Assembly: GCF_008326425.1 (NCBI RefSeq)
Contig: NZ_AP018929.1
Coordinates: 1-64,000 of the forward strand
DNA length: 64,000 nucleotides
DNA from: Sulfuracidifex tepidarius
Lineage (GTDB): Archaea > Thermoproteota > Thermoprotei_A > Sulfolobales > Sulfolobaceae
Direction of reading: 5' to 3'
Numbering within the stretch: position 1 is the stretch's first letter; each line of letters opens with the position of its first letter. The translations under genes and the position numbers were made by a program. Shown here piece after piece: positions 26,686-37,160 of this stretch. The notes beneath the pieces are model-generated. The model did no database searches and was not told where the DNA came from. It worked only from the letters and a program-made list of their open reading frames with translations.

Positions 26686-27078
26686 TGCGGAGAAGAAAAG
26701 CCCGATTATAAATAGAAAGATACCGACGGTCATAGATATATACTCATATTGCATATAAGCTGGTACTACTATCTCCTCTGCTTGGACTTCCTGAGTGTAA
26801 GAGTAGTTATTTGTTATAACGAAGGCTGTAGCTGAAGCTATCTTTTCAGTCCTCACATCAAAGACCGGACCTCCATAGTAAGTTACGTTAAGTGGTTTGC
26901 TATACTTTATATCAATAAGTGTACTCTTACCTACTGTTCCATAGTAGGTCGAGTGAGGCGATATAGTCACGTTTTGATAAAACGTATTTGAACTTAACGT
27001 AAAGTCACTTATCATAATTGTACCTAGCATTAGAATTATACCTATTATCGTTATTAGTTTAGCTGATATTAGCTTCAA
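26659..27078 (-). CDS. Two-helix membrane protein of unknown function
   Basis: 139 residues: an N-terminal helix (about 5-25), an extracytoplasmic beta-rich loop of ~85 residues with Asn-X-Ser/Thr sites, and a C-terminal helix (about 112-132) with a basic cytoplasmic tail (KKLKK). It diverges from the radical SAM gene. Not assignable to a family by eye. Confidence 0.65.
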   Translation of the reverse strand: MKLISAKLITIIGIILMLGTIMISDFTLSSNTFYQNVTISPHSTYYGTVGKSTLIDIKYSKPLNVTYYGGPVFDVRTEKIASATAFVITNNYSYTQEVQAEEIVVPAYMQYEYISMTVGIFLFIIGLFFSALKKLKKVQ

Positions 27079-27148
27079 TCCAATTTATTTGTACGTTTAC
27101 CTCTATTATAAGCATATCTTTTTAAGAAAGTATGTCTTCCCTTCTTTG

Positions 27149-28204
27149 ATGTTATGGCTTCTGATGACTACTGGTAAATGTAACTTAGTTTGTGATTATT
27201 GCGGAGGATCCTTTCCACGGGATGTGGTATCTTGGTCTGTAAAATACGATATTTCAAAGCTCAAATCAACGATAGAGACTAGAGACAGATCTCCCACAGT
27301 AATCTTCTATGGAGGAGAACCTTTAATGAATCCCAAATTTATAATGAAGACCATGGACAGCCTGAACGCCACTAGGTGGGGCGTTCAGACTAACGGAACC
27401 GCGGTGAGGATGCTCCCTGAATCGTACTGGAAGAGAATGAACGTAGCGCTTCTTTCCATAGACGGACGTGAACAAATTACAGATAAGCATAGGGGTAAAG
27501 GTATATATAAGAGGGTAGTTGAAAACGCTTCGTACTTGAAGTCTTTAGGAGTAGAAACCATAGCTAGGATGGCAGTTACTATGGACTCTGACATATACGA
27601 GGAAGTTAAACATTTGGTGGAATTAGGAGTTTTTGACAAGATACACTGGCAACTTAACGTGATATGGTCTGAGAGATGGGATTTCGAGAACTGGGCAGAA
27701 AAGTCCTATCTACCTGGACTGGAGAAATTGATGGATATCTTCATGCAGAATCTTAGCCAGGGCATACTCATAAAGATAATACCTTTCCTAGGAGTAATCA
27801 GCGCTCATTTCACTGGAGGATATAGGGGATCTCCTTGCGGAGCTGGATATTCATCAATAACTGTGACTCCAGAGGGCAGAGTGCTATCCTGTCCGATTGC
27901 AGTCAGGGAGAAGTGGGCTGAATTAGGTACTGTGAACGAATTCAGGCTTCTTGAGGACCCTCTTCCAGACTACTGTAAGACTTGTGATGTAAAGAAGTAT
28001 TGCGGTGGCAGATGTCTTTATGCTTCTAATGAGAAATATTGGGGAGAAGAGGGGTTCCAGCTCGTCGACTCAGTCACTAAGAAATATCTCAGGATGGTGA
28101 TCTCTAAGTTACCTGAAATAGAGAAGCTAATAGACGAGGGGGTAATCAGTAAATCTAGCCTTATTTACGATCCAGTTCAGGACTCAACAGAGGTAATTCC
28201 TTAA
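27149..28204 (+). CDS. Radical SAM protein, peptide-modifying type (AF1577-like)
   Basis: The N-terminus has the CX3CX2C cluster site in [16 protein letters not shown], then FYGGEP and IARMAVTMD typical of radical SAM barrels. The C-terminal part has [23 protein letters not shown] and [14 protein letters not shown], a SPASM/twitch-like region for extra Fe-S clusters. The pattern recalls the archaeal AF1577 family proposed to modify peptides; no substrate is known to me. An ORF extends upstream to 27089, but the TATA-like ctttttaag near 27118-27126 predicts a leaderless start at this ATG, which gives 351 residues. Confidence 0.85.
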   Translation: MLWLLMTTGKCNLVCDYCGGSFPRDVVSWSVKYDISKLKSTIETRDRSPTVIFYGGEPLMNPKFIMKTMDSLNATRWGVQTNGTAVRMLPESYWKRMNVALLSIDGREQITDKHRGKGIYKRVVENASYLKSLGVETIARMAVTMDSDIYEEVKHLVELGVFDKIHWQLNVIWSERWDFENWAEKSYLPGLEKLMDIFMQNLSQGILIKIIPFLGVISAHFTGGYRGSPCGAGYSSITVTPEGRVLSCPIAVREKWAELGTVNEFRLLEDPLPDYCKTCDVKKYCGGRCLYASNEKYWGEEGFQLVDSVTKKYLRMVISKLPEIEKLIDEGVISKSSLIYDPVQDSTEVIP

Positions 28205-28453
28205 CACTTACTCTATTTCTATGGAAAGTTCAACCTGGCCCTTGAGGCTGAAATTTTTCTTAATCTTTGGACTTCTTTAGTCCTTCTAAACGGCCGAAAA
28301 GACATACTTGCTTTAGAACATCTTTACCTTCTTTTTATTCTTAGATATTATAAAGAATACTAGAGTAATTTCATTTTCTTCTTTTATTTGTTTCTACCTA
28401 TCTTTGAGCCAAAGCAAACGTTTAATTGAGATAGCATAATATTAACTATTGTA
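28205..28453. other. Intergenic gap without clear feature
   Basis: 249 bp of AT-rich sequence. A small hairpin-like ggacttctttagtcc lies near 28270; nothing else stands out. Confidence 0.25.
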
Positions 28454-29146
28454 ATGGTAAGCGTTGAGTCTTCCAGCAAGATATATGACGGATTATCTTC
28501 ATCAATAAATAAGGCATCGACAGAGATTATCGTTGTCACACCTAAACTAGACCAAGAACTGGCCGAATCCCTTCTTTCTAGATCTGCCAGTGGGGTTAAC
28601 GTGAGGTTAATAACCTCTGACAGGGTGTGGTCTAAATGGCTTGAGAATTCTAGAGCGAGTTATAGGGTCGCAGATGAGAAGAAGATAGAACAGAATCTAC
28701 AGGAATTAGAACATAACATGAGTTTATTTTCAAGACTTCCATATATTATTGCAGTGATTCTTTACGCCATTTCTTCTATTGCCTTTCTGAGAGTCGGTTA
28801 TATCATCTCTGTCTCGTTATTTGTGATTTCTACTGCAGTTTTTTTATTTTCTTTCTATTTTATTAGAATTAAAAAGCTCAAGGACGTAAGCAATCAATAT
28901 AACATAAGTAAAGAGAGTCTGAATAGTTTCCATGAACAATCTAAAAGTATAAGGGAAGAGATAGCGAAACATTTGAGAATAGACGAATCAAGAGAGATAG
29001 GTTTCTCCGTAGTATGTTCGGATTCCGAATGTTATCTTACTTCCATGCCCTTAACGAGGTCTAAAGAGGATCAATATCACTTCTTCTACAAGGTAAATTA
29101 CGAGGAAGTTATTTCATTGATCTCGCAGATCTCCATAGCTCAATGA
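28454..29146 (+). CDS. Membrane protein with N-terminal PLD-like fragment
   Basis: 230 residues. The first ~75 resemble the opening half of a phospholipase-D-fold domain (INKASTEIIVVTP, GVNVRLITSD), but the catalytic HxK motif is not present. Two adjacent membrane helices follow (about 95-140), then a cytoplasmic coiled-coil and a small C-terminal domain. This looks like a sensor- or regulator-type membrane protein; function unknown. Converges with the ferritin-like gene, with a 33-bp overlap. Confidence 0.6.
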   Translation: MVSVESSSKIYDGLSSSINKASTEIIVVTPKLDQELAESLLSRSASGVNVRLITSDRVWSKWLENSRASYRVADEKKIEQNLQELEHNMSLFSRLPYIIAVILYAISSIAFLRVGYIISVSLFVISTAVFLFSFYFIRIKKLKDVSNQYNISKESLNSFHEQSKSIREEIAKHLRIDESREIGFSVVCSDSECYLTSMPLTRSKEDQYHFFYKVNYEEVISLISQISIAQ

Positions 29147-29476
29147 AAGATGTCCAAATTCTTGTTCAAGTATTTGCATTATTTCTACCGAATTAGATTC
29201 GAAATTCTTCTTATAGAAGTCAATAGCACCTTCCTCGGCCTTTCTGTTAATAAATTTAACAGCACTTTGTCCTAAAATAGACGATAATATGCCAATTATT
29301 AGAAAAGTGTAGAACACAGGGGACTCAAGGACAGATCTCCTGAAATTTTTGAAGTAATTCCAATGACTCTTCTCTTCTTCATAGGCGTGTAAGAAAACCT
29401 TGTACCTGAAGCTGAATCCTTTAGCCAGTCCTGTTGCGCCTGCCTCCCCAAGAAGTGCTAAGAAATATTTATCCAT
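29114..29476 (-). CDS. Ferritin-like/Coq7-like membrane-associated protein
   Basis: 120 residues. EEEKSHWNYF and, near the C-terminus, EQEFGHLS give Glu...Glu-X-X-His-like patterns, with an intervening segment (VFYTFLIIGILSSILGQSAVKF) that could lie in the membrane surface. The spacing resembles Coq7/rubrerythrin-like di-iron proteins. Some metal ligands cannot be confirmed by eye, so an iron-binding role is tentative. Confidence 0.5.
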   Translation of the reverse strand: MDKYFLALLGEAGATGLAKGFSFRYKVFLHAYEEEKSHWNYFKNFRRSVLESPVFYTFLIIGILSSILGQSAVKFINRKAEEGAIDFYKKNFESNSVEIMQILEQEFGHLSLSYGDLRDQ

Positions 29477-29512
29477 GAGAAAAGTGATATTTCCTTATTT
29501 TTAAAAAATGTG

Positions 29513-31870
29513 TTAAGACAACCTCGATAGAGAGGAAAGAATCTCAAGCCCTATCTTTATTCCTCTTTCACCCTCTTTGATTTGTTTAGCCTTGAAGTAA
29601 TTTGAGATCTCCTCTTCCATACCTATTCCCAGGAGAGGTATAGTATCTGATAAGACTCTACCGAATATCCCTGTTCCACTATATATCTCTCTGATTCTTT
29701 CTATATTCAATTTCAACCATGACCAAACTGCCTCCCTTGCAAAGGGATTTGATGAAGCGCGAGGAAGAATTCTCACTATATCCTGCTTCTTTATTTCGCC
29801 CGTGGAAAACAGACCTAAGGTTAACGTGACTAGATATCCTTTTCTAAAGCTCAACATTGCATTAAGCAGCCTAAGTTTCTCCTCGTCTAAGTTAGCCTTT
29901 CTGAACTTGTTTAAGAGGACTTCAAAAGCGTTGTCCTCCTCTGACACTGCAAATGAGATGGCTACTGGTTGCCTCAAGTCTCCATCTAGGTAGTCGTAGT
30001 TATCCATGAGCCTCGACAGACCGAGCGCAAACCCCTCATCTGCCATGGCTAGGGTAGAAGCAACATTGGAGAACGCCATCTTCTCAAGTCTTTCTTTAGG
30101 TCTCACCCATAGTTTCAAGGACGTTTGAAGGACTTCCCTTACTATGTCTCCGTATTTAGATGGGTTAACAGCGAATAGAGTCTTCATCTCCTCTGCTATT
30201 TCGTTCGATACCAAGGGAGACCTATAGCTTGCAAAAGCTTTCAGTACCTTTTCGTAAGTTTCAAGACCTATTTTCCCGCTGATCAGGAGATAGAAGTAAT
30301 CGTTAAGTAGTTCCCAAGCTTCTAGGGGAGTCCTTACGCTTTTGATTGCTAGATTCAAATCCTCGTAAACAACTCTATAGAAACCCGTTCTATCTATGTT
30401 GACAAGCAACTCATTAGGATACGATTCTAGCTCTCTTTCGTATGTTCTCTCCTCCAGCAGCGACGTCTCTTTCCTTCCATTTAGCCTGAAAGTCAAAGGT
30501 ACAATGTAGGTTAAATCGTCTTTTCCATTGAGTAGGAATCTGTCCTGTCTGACAGCTAATCTGTAACCTCTTGTTCCCTTTATTATTTGTACCGTCAAGA
30601 GAGGATAACCAGGTTTCTTAATCCAGCTATCCATGATCTGGTCAAGTTTCTCTCCAGAAGCTTCTGAGAGGGAATTCCAGAGATCTTGTCCGCTTGCATT
30701 GGAGAACTGGAACTTCTTCAAATATGAGGAAATGCCTTTTCTGAAATTCTCTGGAGCTAAGTAAGCCTCTATCATTCTAAGCACGCTTGCGCCTTTACCG
30801 TAGCTTATATCATCAAACATTTGCTCTATCTCAGCTTCGTTTTCTACATGAGCCTCTATCGAATGTGTTGTGTTTAGGGCGTCCTTAAGCATGGCAGGAG
30901 AAGTCTCACCTATTAAGAAGCTTTCCCACATCCTCCACTCAGGGAAGGTCTCGTTCACCGCTTTATGACTCATGAACGTCGCGAAGCTCTCGTTCAGCCA
31001 CAGATCGTCCCACCACTTCATTGTCACTAGGTCGCCGAACCATTGGTGTGCAAGCTCATGGGCCACTACTTCAGACACTCTTATTTTCTGTTGTGTGCTA
31101 GAGCTTTCATCAGCTAAAAGCGCGTTTTCCCTGAAAGTTATCGCACCCCAGTTCTCCATTGCACCGAAAGCAAACTCTGGTACAGCTATTAGGTGCTCTT
31201 TAGGCAGTTGATATTTTATCCCGAAGTAATTCTCGTAAAAGGATATTGTTTTCCTAGCTACCTCGATTGCAAACCTACCCTTGGCCGATTTCCCTGGAGT
31301 AGTAGCAACGATGATTTTAGGGGAGGAGGAGTTGTCCTCTACTTCCTCGAAATCTCCTATGCCTAGGTAGAGGAGATAAGTGGACATCTTCGGAGTTTCC
31401 TTGAAGGAATACAGAACTTTCTCTCCTGACTTGGAAATTTCAGCATCCATGTTGGAGAGTACCTTCAATCCTTGGTCAACCTTCACTTGAATTCTGAAAA
31501 TCGACTTGTAGGACGGCTTATCAATGCAAGGTATGAAATCCCTTGCATGAGTAGCCTCAAACTGTGTAGAGATAACGTATTTATCCTGATCGTATTTAGC
31601 TTTGTAAATCCCTGTAAGTTGCTTGTCATCAACTTTCTTTGAGAACCAAATCTCTATGATATTTTCCTCTCTTGTTGCATTAATTTTAATTGTTTTTCCA
31701 TCATATTCAAATTCAGTGGTTTCTCCGTTGACTTTAACTTGATGCAAGTTGAAGTCTACAGCATCCAGCTCTACGTTCCCTTTTCCTTCCAACGAAATCT
31801 TTTCGTACCCGTCATATTTTAGATTTTTAAAATCGAAATCGAGGTCTATATCATACCTTTTTACTTGCAT
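29513..31870 (-). CDS. M1-family zinc aminopeptidase (tricorn-interacting-factor-like)
   Basis: 785 residues. GAMEN (236-240) binds the substrate N-terminus; HELAH (271-275) and Glu294 (NESFA) bind zinc. The C-terminal helical domain completes the usual F2/F3-type architecture. It removes N-terminal residues from peptides in the cytoplasm, probably downstream of the proteasome. Starts with ATG, with a minus-strand TATA-like gatttattag at about -28. Full length, no damage seen. Confidence 0.95.
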   Translation of the reverse strand: MQVKRYDIDLDFDFKNLKYDGYEKISLEGKGNVELDAVDFNLHQVKVNGETTEFEYDGKTIKINATREENIIEIWFSKKVDDKQLTGIYKAKYDQDKYVISTQFEATHARDFIPCIDKPSYKSIFRIQVKVDQGLKVLSNMDAEISKSGEKVLYSFKETPKMSTYLLYLGIGDFEEVEDNSSSPKIIVATTPGKSAKGRFAIEVARKTISFYENYFGIKYQLPKEHLIAVPEFAFGAMENWGAITFRENALLADESSSTQQKIRVSEVVAHELAHQWFGDLVTMKWWDDLWLNESFATFMSHKAVNETFPEWRMWESFLIGETSPAMLKDALNTTHSIEAHVENEAEIEQMFDDISYGKGASVLRMIEAYLAPENFRKGISSYLKKFQFSNASGQDLWNSLSEASGEKLDQIMDSWIKKPGYPLLTVQIIKGTRGYRLAVRQDRFLLNGKDDLTYIVPLTFRLNGRKETSLLEERTYERELESYPNELLVNIDRTGFYRVVYEDLNLAIKSVRTPLEAWELLNDYFYLLISGKIGLETYEKVLKAFASYRSPLVSNEIAEEMKTLFAVNPSKYGDIVREVLQTSLKLWVRPKERLEKMAFSNVASTLAMADEGFALGLSRLMDNYDYLDGDLRQPVAISFAVSEEDNAFEVLLNKFRKANLDEEKLRLLNAMLSFRKGYLVTLTLGLFSTGEIKKQDIVRILPRASSNPFAREAVWSWLKLNIERIREIYSGTGIFGRVLSDTIPLLGIGMEEEISNYFKAKQIKEGERGIKIGLEILSSLSRLS

Positions 31871-32196
31871 GAAATGACTTCATGAGAACAACTAATAAAT
31901 CTAAAGAAACATATCAGTAGAAACAACCTTAGGTTAGATTTCTAGGCTAATGAGAAGGTTAGGTGGAAGTATTTTCTAATAAGTACACTTTCAGTACGAA
32001 GAAAATAGTTATTCTATAAATAGGTTCAAAAATCGTGCAATATATTTACATCGAGATTTTCCTTCTCTTCGCTAGAATGTCATAGGCCTTATTATTAACA
32101 GATTCCTAATTTGGTTTTGCACCTCTTAGACAATACTTCTATCAGGGTATATCTAGGAAATTTAAAAACATTAAAAAATACAAATTTTACCAAAGA

Positions 32197-32233
<37 letters not shown>

Positions 32234-32293
32234 GTATGTTATCAGCCAAGCTTGACAACTAGTAAGTTTAATTTAGATCTAAAAATATCGTGC

Positions 32294-32313
32294 CACTCTA
32301 ATCTATTAGAGTG
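32294..32313. repeat. Perfect palindrome upstream of S53 protease
   Basis: CACTCTAAT at 32294-32302 and ATTAGAGTG at 32305-32313 form a 9-bp perfect inverted repeat around CT, ending 14 bp before the S53 gene's TATA-like box. Could be an operator or a hairpin; no regulator is known. Confidence 0.45.
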
Positions 32314-32323
32314 TATTATGAAT

Positions 32324-32336
32324 AGCCTTTAAACCA
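32324..32336 (+). promoter_or_regulatory. TATA-like promoter of S53 protease
   Basis: The sequence cctttaaacc is centred 25-26 bp before the ATG at 32356, the standard spacing for a leaderless Sulfolobales message. Confidence 0.5.
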
Positions 32337-32355
32337 TAGATAATCAATTTAGCAT

Positions 32356-35300
32356 ATGTCGTTATTTAAAATGGTTGCTATAACACTGCTTTTCTTAACA
32401 TTCTCAGAAGCCGGGCTATTAGCCTCTTCCTTCTCTGTTCAAGTCCAGAGCCCGCAGATGGAGGTATCTAACCATGGTAGTCGAATATCACCAAACTCGT
32501 ACATTACAATGTCTATCGTGTTTCAACCTAAGAATTTGGACTTGTTACAGATCTTGCTTGAAAACCATACTGTGTTAAATGAAAGCGTGGTGTCGAAGCT
32601 TTTCGTTCCTCAGGAAGAGATAAGTTCTGCAATAAATTACCTTAGAACTTACGGTATAAGTGCCAATCAAACTTTAAACGTAATTACGTTCTCTGCCAAA
32701 GCTTCTTTAATAGAGAAAGCACTCCATGGAAAGGTCTACGAGTCTAATTTCCATGGCGTATCGTACTATCAGTTCCTCGGAGACTCGCCCTTTCAGAACG
32801 CAATAGTCACAGGAACTAACGTTACTGCTTCACTACTTTCTAAACCAATTACCGTGTATAATACAACCCAGCTTTTAGCTTACAACGAGATAAAGCCTTA
32901 TCAATTGTACGAAGCCTATAACGTAACATATCTTCATTCTATTGGAATAAATGGGGAAGGGACATCAATTGGAATATTGGATTTCTATGGTGACCCCTAC
33001 ATACAGTCCCAGCTTAAAGCTTTCGATTCTAAATACAACATTTCCAACCCTCCTGTGTTTAATGTAGTTCCCATAGGTCCCTATAATCCAGAGTCAGGAG
33101 TGAGCAGTGGCTGGGCATTGGAGATCTCTTTGGACGTTGAATACTCTCATTTAATTGCACCTAAGGCTGGAATCTACCTTTATGTCGCAAATCCTAACCT
33201 TTCTCTCCCTGCCATACTGGCTAAGATAGTCCAAGACGATCAAGTGAATGTATTGTCGGAGAGCTTCGGAATACCAGAGATCTATGTCTTGCTCGGTATG
33301 ATTCCATTGAGTTACATACAAAGCATGGAGTATGAATATTGGCTCGGAGAAGTAGAAGGAATAACGTTCCTTGCAGCCTCTGGTGATGCAGGAGGAACTG
33401 GCTACAATTTCTACTTATCTTCACAAGGGAATTTGCTCTTTCCGGCCTCAATTCCTTACGTTCTTTCTGTAGGCGGAACCACGCTTTACGTATCTGGGAA
33501 TAACACGTTACAGACTGCATGGAGTGGGGAGAGCTTATTCGGTGCTACCACAGCAGGGGTTAGCTCTATATTTCCTTCTCCTCCGTATCAAGGTAGCGGA
33601 TTTCTGAAGGTTCCCGATGTAGCAGCATTAGCAAACCCATATACTGGAGTTCCAGTTTTATACTACTACAACATCAGCGAGATGGTAGGCGGGACGTCTG
33701 TAGCTACTCCCTTAACTGCAGGGATAATAGATCTCATGACGGAAGAGTACGGAAAGTTAGGTTACATTAATCCTCTACTCTATCAATTAAAGAACACTGA
33801 CGTGTTTGGGAAAGTAGACTTCGGTTACAACACACCTCTTGATGCGAGTAACTTCAACATAGATGGTCTAGGGTATATAAACGCTGGGAATCTATTTACT
33901 GCTTTGCCATCAGTCCTTCATGGGAAAGAGATCATGGTTTCTACGTATAACACAACCTTCAGCGACGGAGAGCAAGTCACAGTGATTGCCAAGTCTAACT
34001 TCCAGACATCAGCAATGGTAGGGGAAGTCTACAATGGGACCTCAGTAATTAGCCATTTTAATCTACATTTCAACGGTACTTACTGGATAGGTCACTTTGA
34101 CGCTACCGGATCAGGAGTTTATGAGATAACAGTGAACTCAGGCAGTGTGACAGGGTTCTCCTATATCACTGTAGGTTACCAAGCAGTTTTCATATCTCCT
34201 GAAGTCGCCATATATCCAGAGCCAGAAAACATACCAGTAATAGTAGAGCTTACTAATGCCAATGGGTCGGTTGTCACTCCGTTTAACAGTATTAACCTAG
34301 ACATCATGAAGTACTATCCTGAGAATAGTTCATCAATTCAAGTAGCTCAAGTGGGTGCTTCAATATCTCCTATACTAAATATTACAATATTTGGTGAAAC
34401 ATTTCAGCTTAACAGTACTCTTTACCTTGGGTATTACAATCTAAGTAGTTACAGTAAGATAGGCGGGATCTATGAAGCTATGATACCTAATGTCTTCGGA
34501 ATGGACGAGTTCGTAGAGGGAATTTACGTTGTTCCAGCCGTTTTCCCACCGGTTGCTACAGAACCTTTAGTTGTTTCTCCCGGCCAGAACGTCACAATTG
34601 AAGTAGCTCAAGAGTCTCTTGGTTCACCTAATATTACAGTTTCGTTCATAAACAACGATAAGGTCATGTATTCCACTCCAGTGAACATGATCACTTATGA
34701 TGGAGGAGATTACTACATAGCTCAAGTACAAATGCCAGATATTCCCCCTGGTTACTACACAGTTGAAGCGAAAGCCACTTGTTTCTCCAGTAACTTTACA
34801 GCTAGCGGTGTAGGTTTCACACAAATTTATGTGGCTCCACAGAGTTTAGTGCAGAACGTGAAAGTTGAACCTTCCAACGTGTTATTTGAGAACGATACTG
34901 CTACGATAGAGGCGAACATAACTTACTTTAATGGTACACCAGTCAAATTCGGGACTTTCGACGCGATATTAGTACCCCAATTCCTTCTAACTCAGGTTTA
35001 CCAAGACCAAATTGTGGTTCCTCTGCACTACGACAAGGGCGAGTGGATAGGCAACTTTACAGTCCCTGTTGATGCATTCCAGAGCTCACAGTTTGGGAGT
35101 GCAGGATATTGGAACGTCTACTTAGAGGGCACGTCGTTTAACGGTTTTCCAACCTTTTCTCCATCAACTTTGAACGTGAGTGAGCTAGAGGTCCTTCCAA
35201 TTTCCGTTAGTTCAAAGATATATGTATTGCCATATATTCATATAAAGGAGTTTAAAGGCAACTTCACAGCTTATTCCTATATTTCAAATGCGGTTATAAA

Positions 35301-35691
35301 GAACCATAACGCCACAATAGTCGACAGTATTGTAAATAACCTTACTGTTATAAACGGCACTGTGACCCTAGTTAACACTAACGTCACCCACCTTAACGAT
35401 AAGCTTGGGAACGTGCATTTAGTAGGTCTTTCAAGCATAAATCCAATACGTCTCTCTTCATCTCATGCTAATGCACCGTCCAAATTACAGGAAAACTACA
35501 CATCAAATCAGGAAGAAAACTACACTTCGCATCAAGCTTATACTAATACAACTATGCCCACAGGGGTTTCCACTTCACAAAGTAGTACTTCTAGTACTAA
35601 TATTTACATTATACCTATAATTTCGCTTCTAGTAATTGCTGTGATGATTATAGGTGCTATAGCTATACTTACGAAGAAGAAGTTCTCATAA
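32356..35691 (+). CDS. Secreted S53 (sedolisin) serine-carboxyl protease, membrane-anchored
   Basis: 1111 residues: signal peptide (about 1-24), a pro-kumamolisin-type propeptide (about 45-170), then the sedolisin catalytic domain with Glu256 and Asp260 (SGWALEISLD), oxyanion Asp344 (AASGDAGG) and Ser448 in GGTSVATP. After about residue 520 come several beta-sandwich-like domains, an Asn/Thr/Ser-rich linker near 1045-1085 and a C-terminal membrane helix with a KKK tail. Sedolisins work at low pH, fitting digestion of proteins at the cell surface of an acidophile. All catalytic residues are present. Confidence 0.93.
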   Translation: MSLFKMVAITLLFLTFSEAGLLASSFSVQVQSPQMEVSNHGSRISPNSYITMSIVFQPKNLDLLQILLENHTVLNESVVSKLFVPQEEISSAINYLRTYGISANQTLNVITFSAKASLIEKALHGKVYESNFHGVSYYQFLGDSPFQNAIVTGTNVTASLLSKPITVYNTTQLLAYNEIKPYQLYEAYNVTYLHSIGINGEGTSIGILDFYGDPYIQSQLKAFDSKYNISNPPVFNVVPIGPYNPESGVSSGWALEISLDVEYSHLIAPKAGIYLYVANPNLSLPAILAKIVQDDQVNVLSESFGIPEIYVLLGMIPLSYIQSMEYEYWLGEVEGITFLAASGDAGGTGYNFYLSSQGNLLFPASIPYVLSVGGTTLYVSGNNTLQTAWSGESLFGATTAGVSSIFPSPPYQGSGFLKVPDVAALANPYTGVPVLYYYNISEMVGGTSVATPLTAGIIDLMTEEYGKLGYINPLLYQLKNTDVFGKVDFGYNTPLDASNFNIDGLGYINAGNLFTALPSVLHGKEIMVSTYNTTFSDGEQVTVIAKSNFQTSAMVGEVYNGTSVISHFNLHFNGTYWIGHFDATGSGVYEITVNSGSVTGFSYITVGYQAVFISPEVAIYPEPENIPVIVELTNANGSVVTPFNSINLDIMKYYPENSSSIQVAQVGASISPILNITIFGETFQLNSTLYLGYYNLSSYSKIGGIYEAMIPNVFGMDEFVEGIYVVPAVFPPVATEPLVVSPGQNVTIEVAQESLGSPNITVSFINNDKVMYSTPVNMITYDGGDYYIAQVQMPDIPPGYYTVEAKATCFSSNFTASGVGFTQIYVAPQSLVQNVKVEPSNVLFENDTATIEANITYFNGTPVKFGTFDAILVPQFLLTQVYQDQIVVPLHYDKGEWIGNFTVPVDAFQSSQFGSAGYWNVYLEGTSFNGFPTFSPSTLNVSELEVLPISVSSKIYVLPYIHIKEFKGNFTAYSYISNAVIKNHNATIVDSIVNNLTVINGTVTLVNTNVTHLNDKLGNVHLVGLSSINPIRLSSSHANAPSKLQENYTSNQEENYTSHQAYTNTTMPTGVSTSQSSTSSTNIYIIPIISLLVIAVMIIGAIAILTKKKFS

Positions 35692-35698
35692 ATTGTTT

Positions 35699-35722
35699 TT
35701 AAGGTATCTTTTTTTAAAAAGT
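35699..35722 (+). terminator. T-rich terminator after S53 protease
   Basis: gtatctttttttaaaaag, with seven T residues, follows the stop codon by about 20 bp. Called from composition and position. Confidence 0.4.
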
Positions 35723-35757
35723 GAGCATATATATATACACACACTTTTCTCTTCTCC

Positions 35758-36105
35758 TTATTTTATCGATGTTATTATACCCATCCATCCCTGATCATAA
35801 GTTACGTTCATGAACTGTACTTGTATTGTAATTTTCTTTATAGAGATCTTGGTCTTAACCTTTATGTCGTATTCAAAGTAGTATATATCGCCTTCTATCT
35901 CTGTTCTAGCTCTCTCCGGAAATTCAATTTCGTAACCATATTGAGATGCAATTTCCTCTAGCTTTACAGTTAGCTTCGCTATTATGTCCTTTATTCCATT
36001 TCCGTAGAAAGGTTCAAAAGTTATTGCCTTCAGTTCCTTCTTAAATGCGGTTATGCTCTCGTTAACTCTCTTCTTCTGTGTTAGCTTTCTAGTTTTCTGA
36101 GTCAC
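35758..36105 (-). CDS. Small hypothetical protein
   Basis: 115 residues. A basic N-terminal stretch (TRKLTQKKRVNE) is followed by a helix and a beta-rich C-terminal half (EGDIYYFEYDIKVKTK). No membrane segment or known motif. Placed between convergent and divergent neighbours with room for its own promoter; family unknown. Confidence 0.65.
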   Translation of the reverse strand: MTQKTRKLTQKKRVNESITAFKKELKAITFEPFYGNGIKDIIAKLTVKLEEIASQYGYEIEFPERARTEIEGDIYYFEYDIKVKTKISIKKITIQVQFMNVTYDQGWMGIITSIK

Positions 36106-36275
36106 GATTAACTTCTCTCAATCCCAAGCTTATAAAGAAGGGGGTTCAAGGCTAAATCATCTCAAGATTTCAAATTAATACAGTAGAATTGATAAAGAAC
36201 AAAGATTTATGAGGAGAATTAAGTTAAATTTCTAATGAATTTTCTTTTATAATGCTTAATCTACTCCTTTTACAT

Positions 36276-37160
36276 ATGGATGACGCGATTAAGCAGTTCC
36301 TTTTCAGTAACATGAAACAGGACTTCGTTCCTTTCCCCGTAGATAAATCTATATGTACTGGTTGGGCTGAAGGAGAGAAGAAAGGAGGGGAAACTATCCT
36401 TTATACTGGATGTATGTATCAACTTGCACCACTTTCCGCTATTTTCAACAGAGTTTCTCGCGTGGTATCAAGGGTTAGCTCTCCACAGTCAATCTTAAGG
36501 ATGGCAAAGAGAGTTCATCCCGAAAAAAGGGAATTGGAGAGATCCTACAAGATACTAAGGAACATCTCCTCGATCCTAAGAAAGAACGGAGTTAATTTCG
36601 GTTATCTTTTTGAGGACGAACCTTACAGTGGGGCATTTCTTCTAGAGTTAGGAATGCTAGATGAGTTCGAAGAGTACGCTAGGCTAGTGAAGGACAAGCT
36701 TCTTTCAATGGGAGTCAAGAGGATAATTACTGTAGATCCGCATTCACAAAATGCGCTTTCAAGATACTCAGAGTTCTTCACTTTTGACATTGAGGTGGTA
36801 AGTTATCTAGACTTAGTTAAAGATATAGTGAAGTCGAGCAAGAAGGGAACTTACGTCATTCATGACTCTTGTCTATACTCGAGGTTTATGAACAAGCGTG
36901 ACGTTTATAGGTCGATTTTGGAGAAGGGCGGGATCTCCGTGAAAGAGGACTACATGGTGACTTCCAGGGAAAACTCCCTTTGTTGTGGAGGACCTCTAGC
37001 TCCTATAAACGAGAGCCTCAGCTCCGAGATCGGTAAATATAGAGCAACTCAGTTGAAGGGAGTTTCAGATAAAGTAATAGTTCAATGTCCTTTCTGTTAC
37101 ATGAACTTATCTCCTTACGTAGAAACATATGACATAGCTGAGGTGATCTCTTGTGAGTGA
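36276..37160 (+). CDS. LutA-like (Fe-S)-binding CCG-domain protein
   Basis: The chain has the cysteine-rich (CCG) pattern of heterodisulfide-reductase-B/LutA/GlcF proteins: TGCMYQLAP near the N-terminus, HDSCLYSRF mid-way, LCCGGPLAP and CPFCYMNL near the end, ligands for a cubane or non-cubane Fe-S centre. Probably works with the next gene (LutB-like), overlapping by 8 bp, to oxidise lactate or another 2-hydroxy acid. An in-frame ATG at 36252 exists, but cttttataa around 36245-36252 suggests a leaderless start at 36276. Confidence 0.82.
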   Translation: MDDAIKQFLFSNMKQDFVPFPVDKSICTGWAEGEKKGGETILYTGCMYQLAPLSAIFNRVSRVVSRVSSPQSILRMAKRVHPEKRELERSYKILRNISSILRKNGVNFGYLFEDEPYSGAFLLELGMLDEFEEYARLVKDKLLSMGVKRIITVDPHSQNALSRYSEFFTFDIEVVSYLDLVKDIVKSSKKGTYVIHDSCLYSRFMNKRDVYRSILEKGGISVKEDYMVTSRENSLCCGGPLAPINESLSSEIGKYRATQLKGVSDKVIVQCPFCYMNLSPYVETYDIAEVISCE

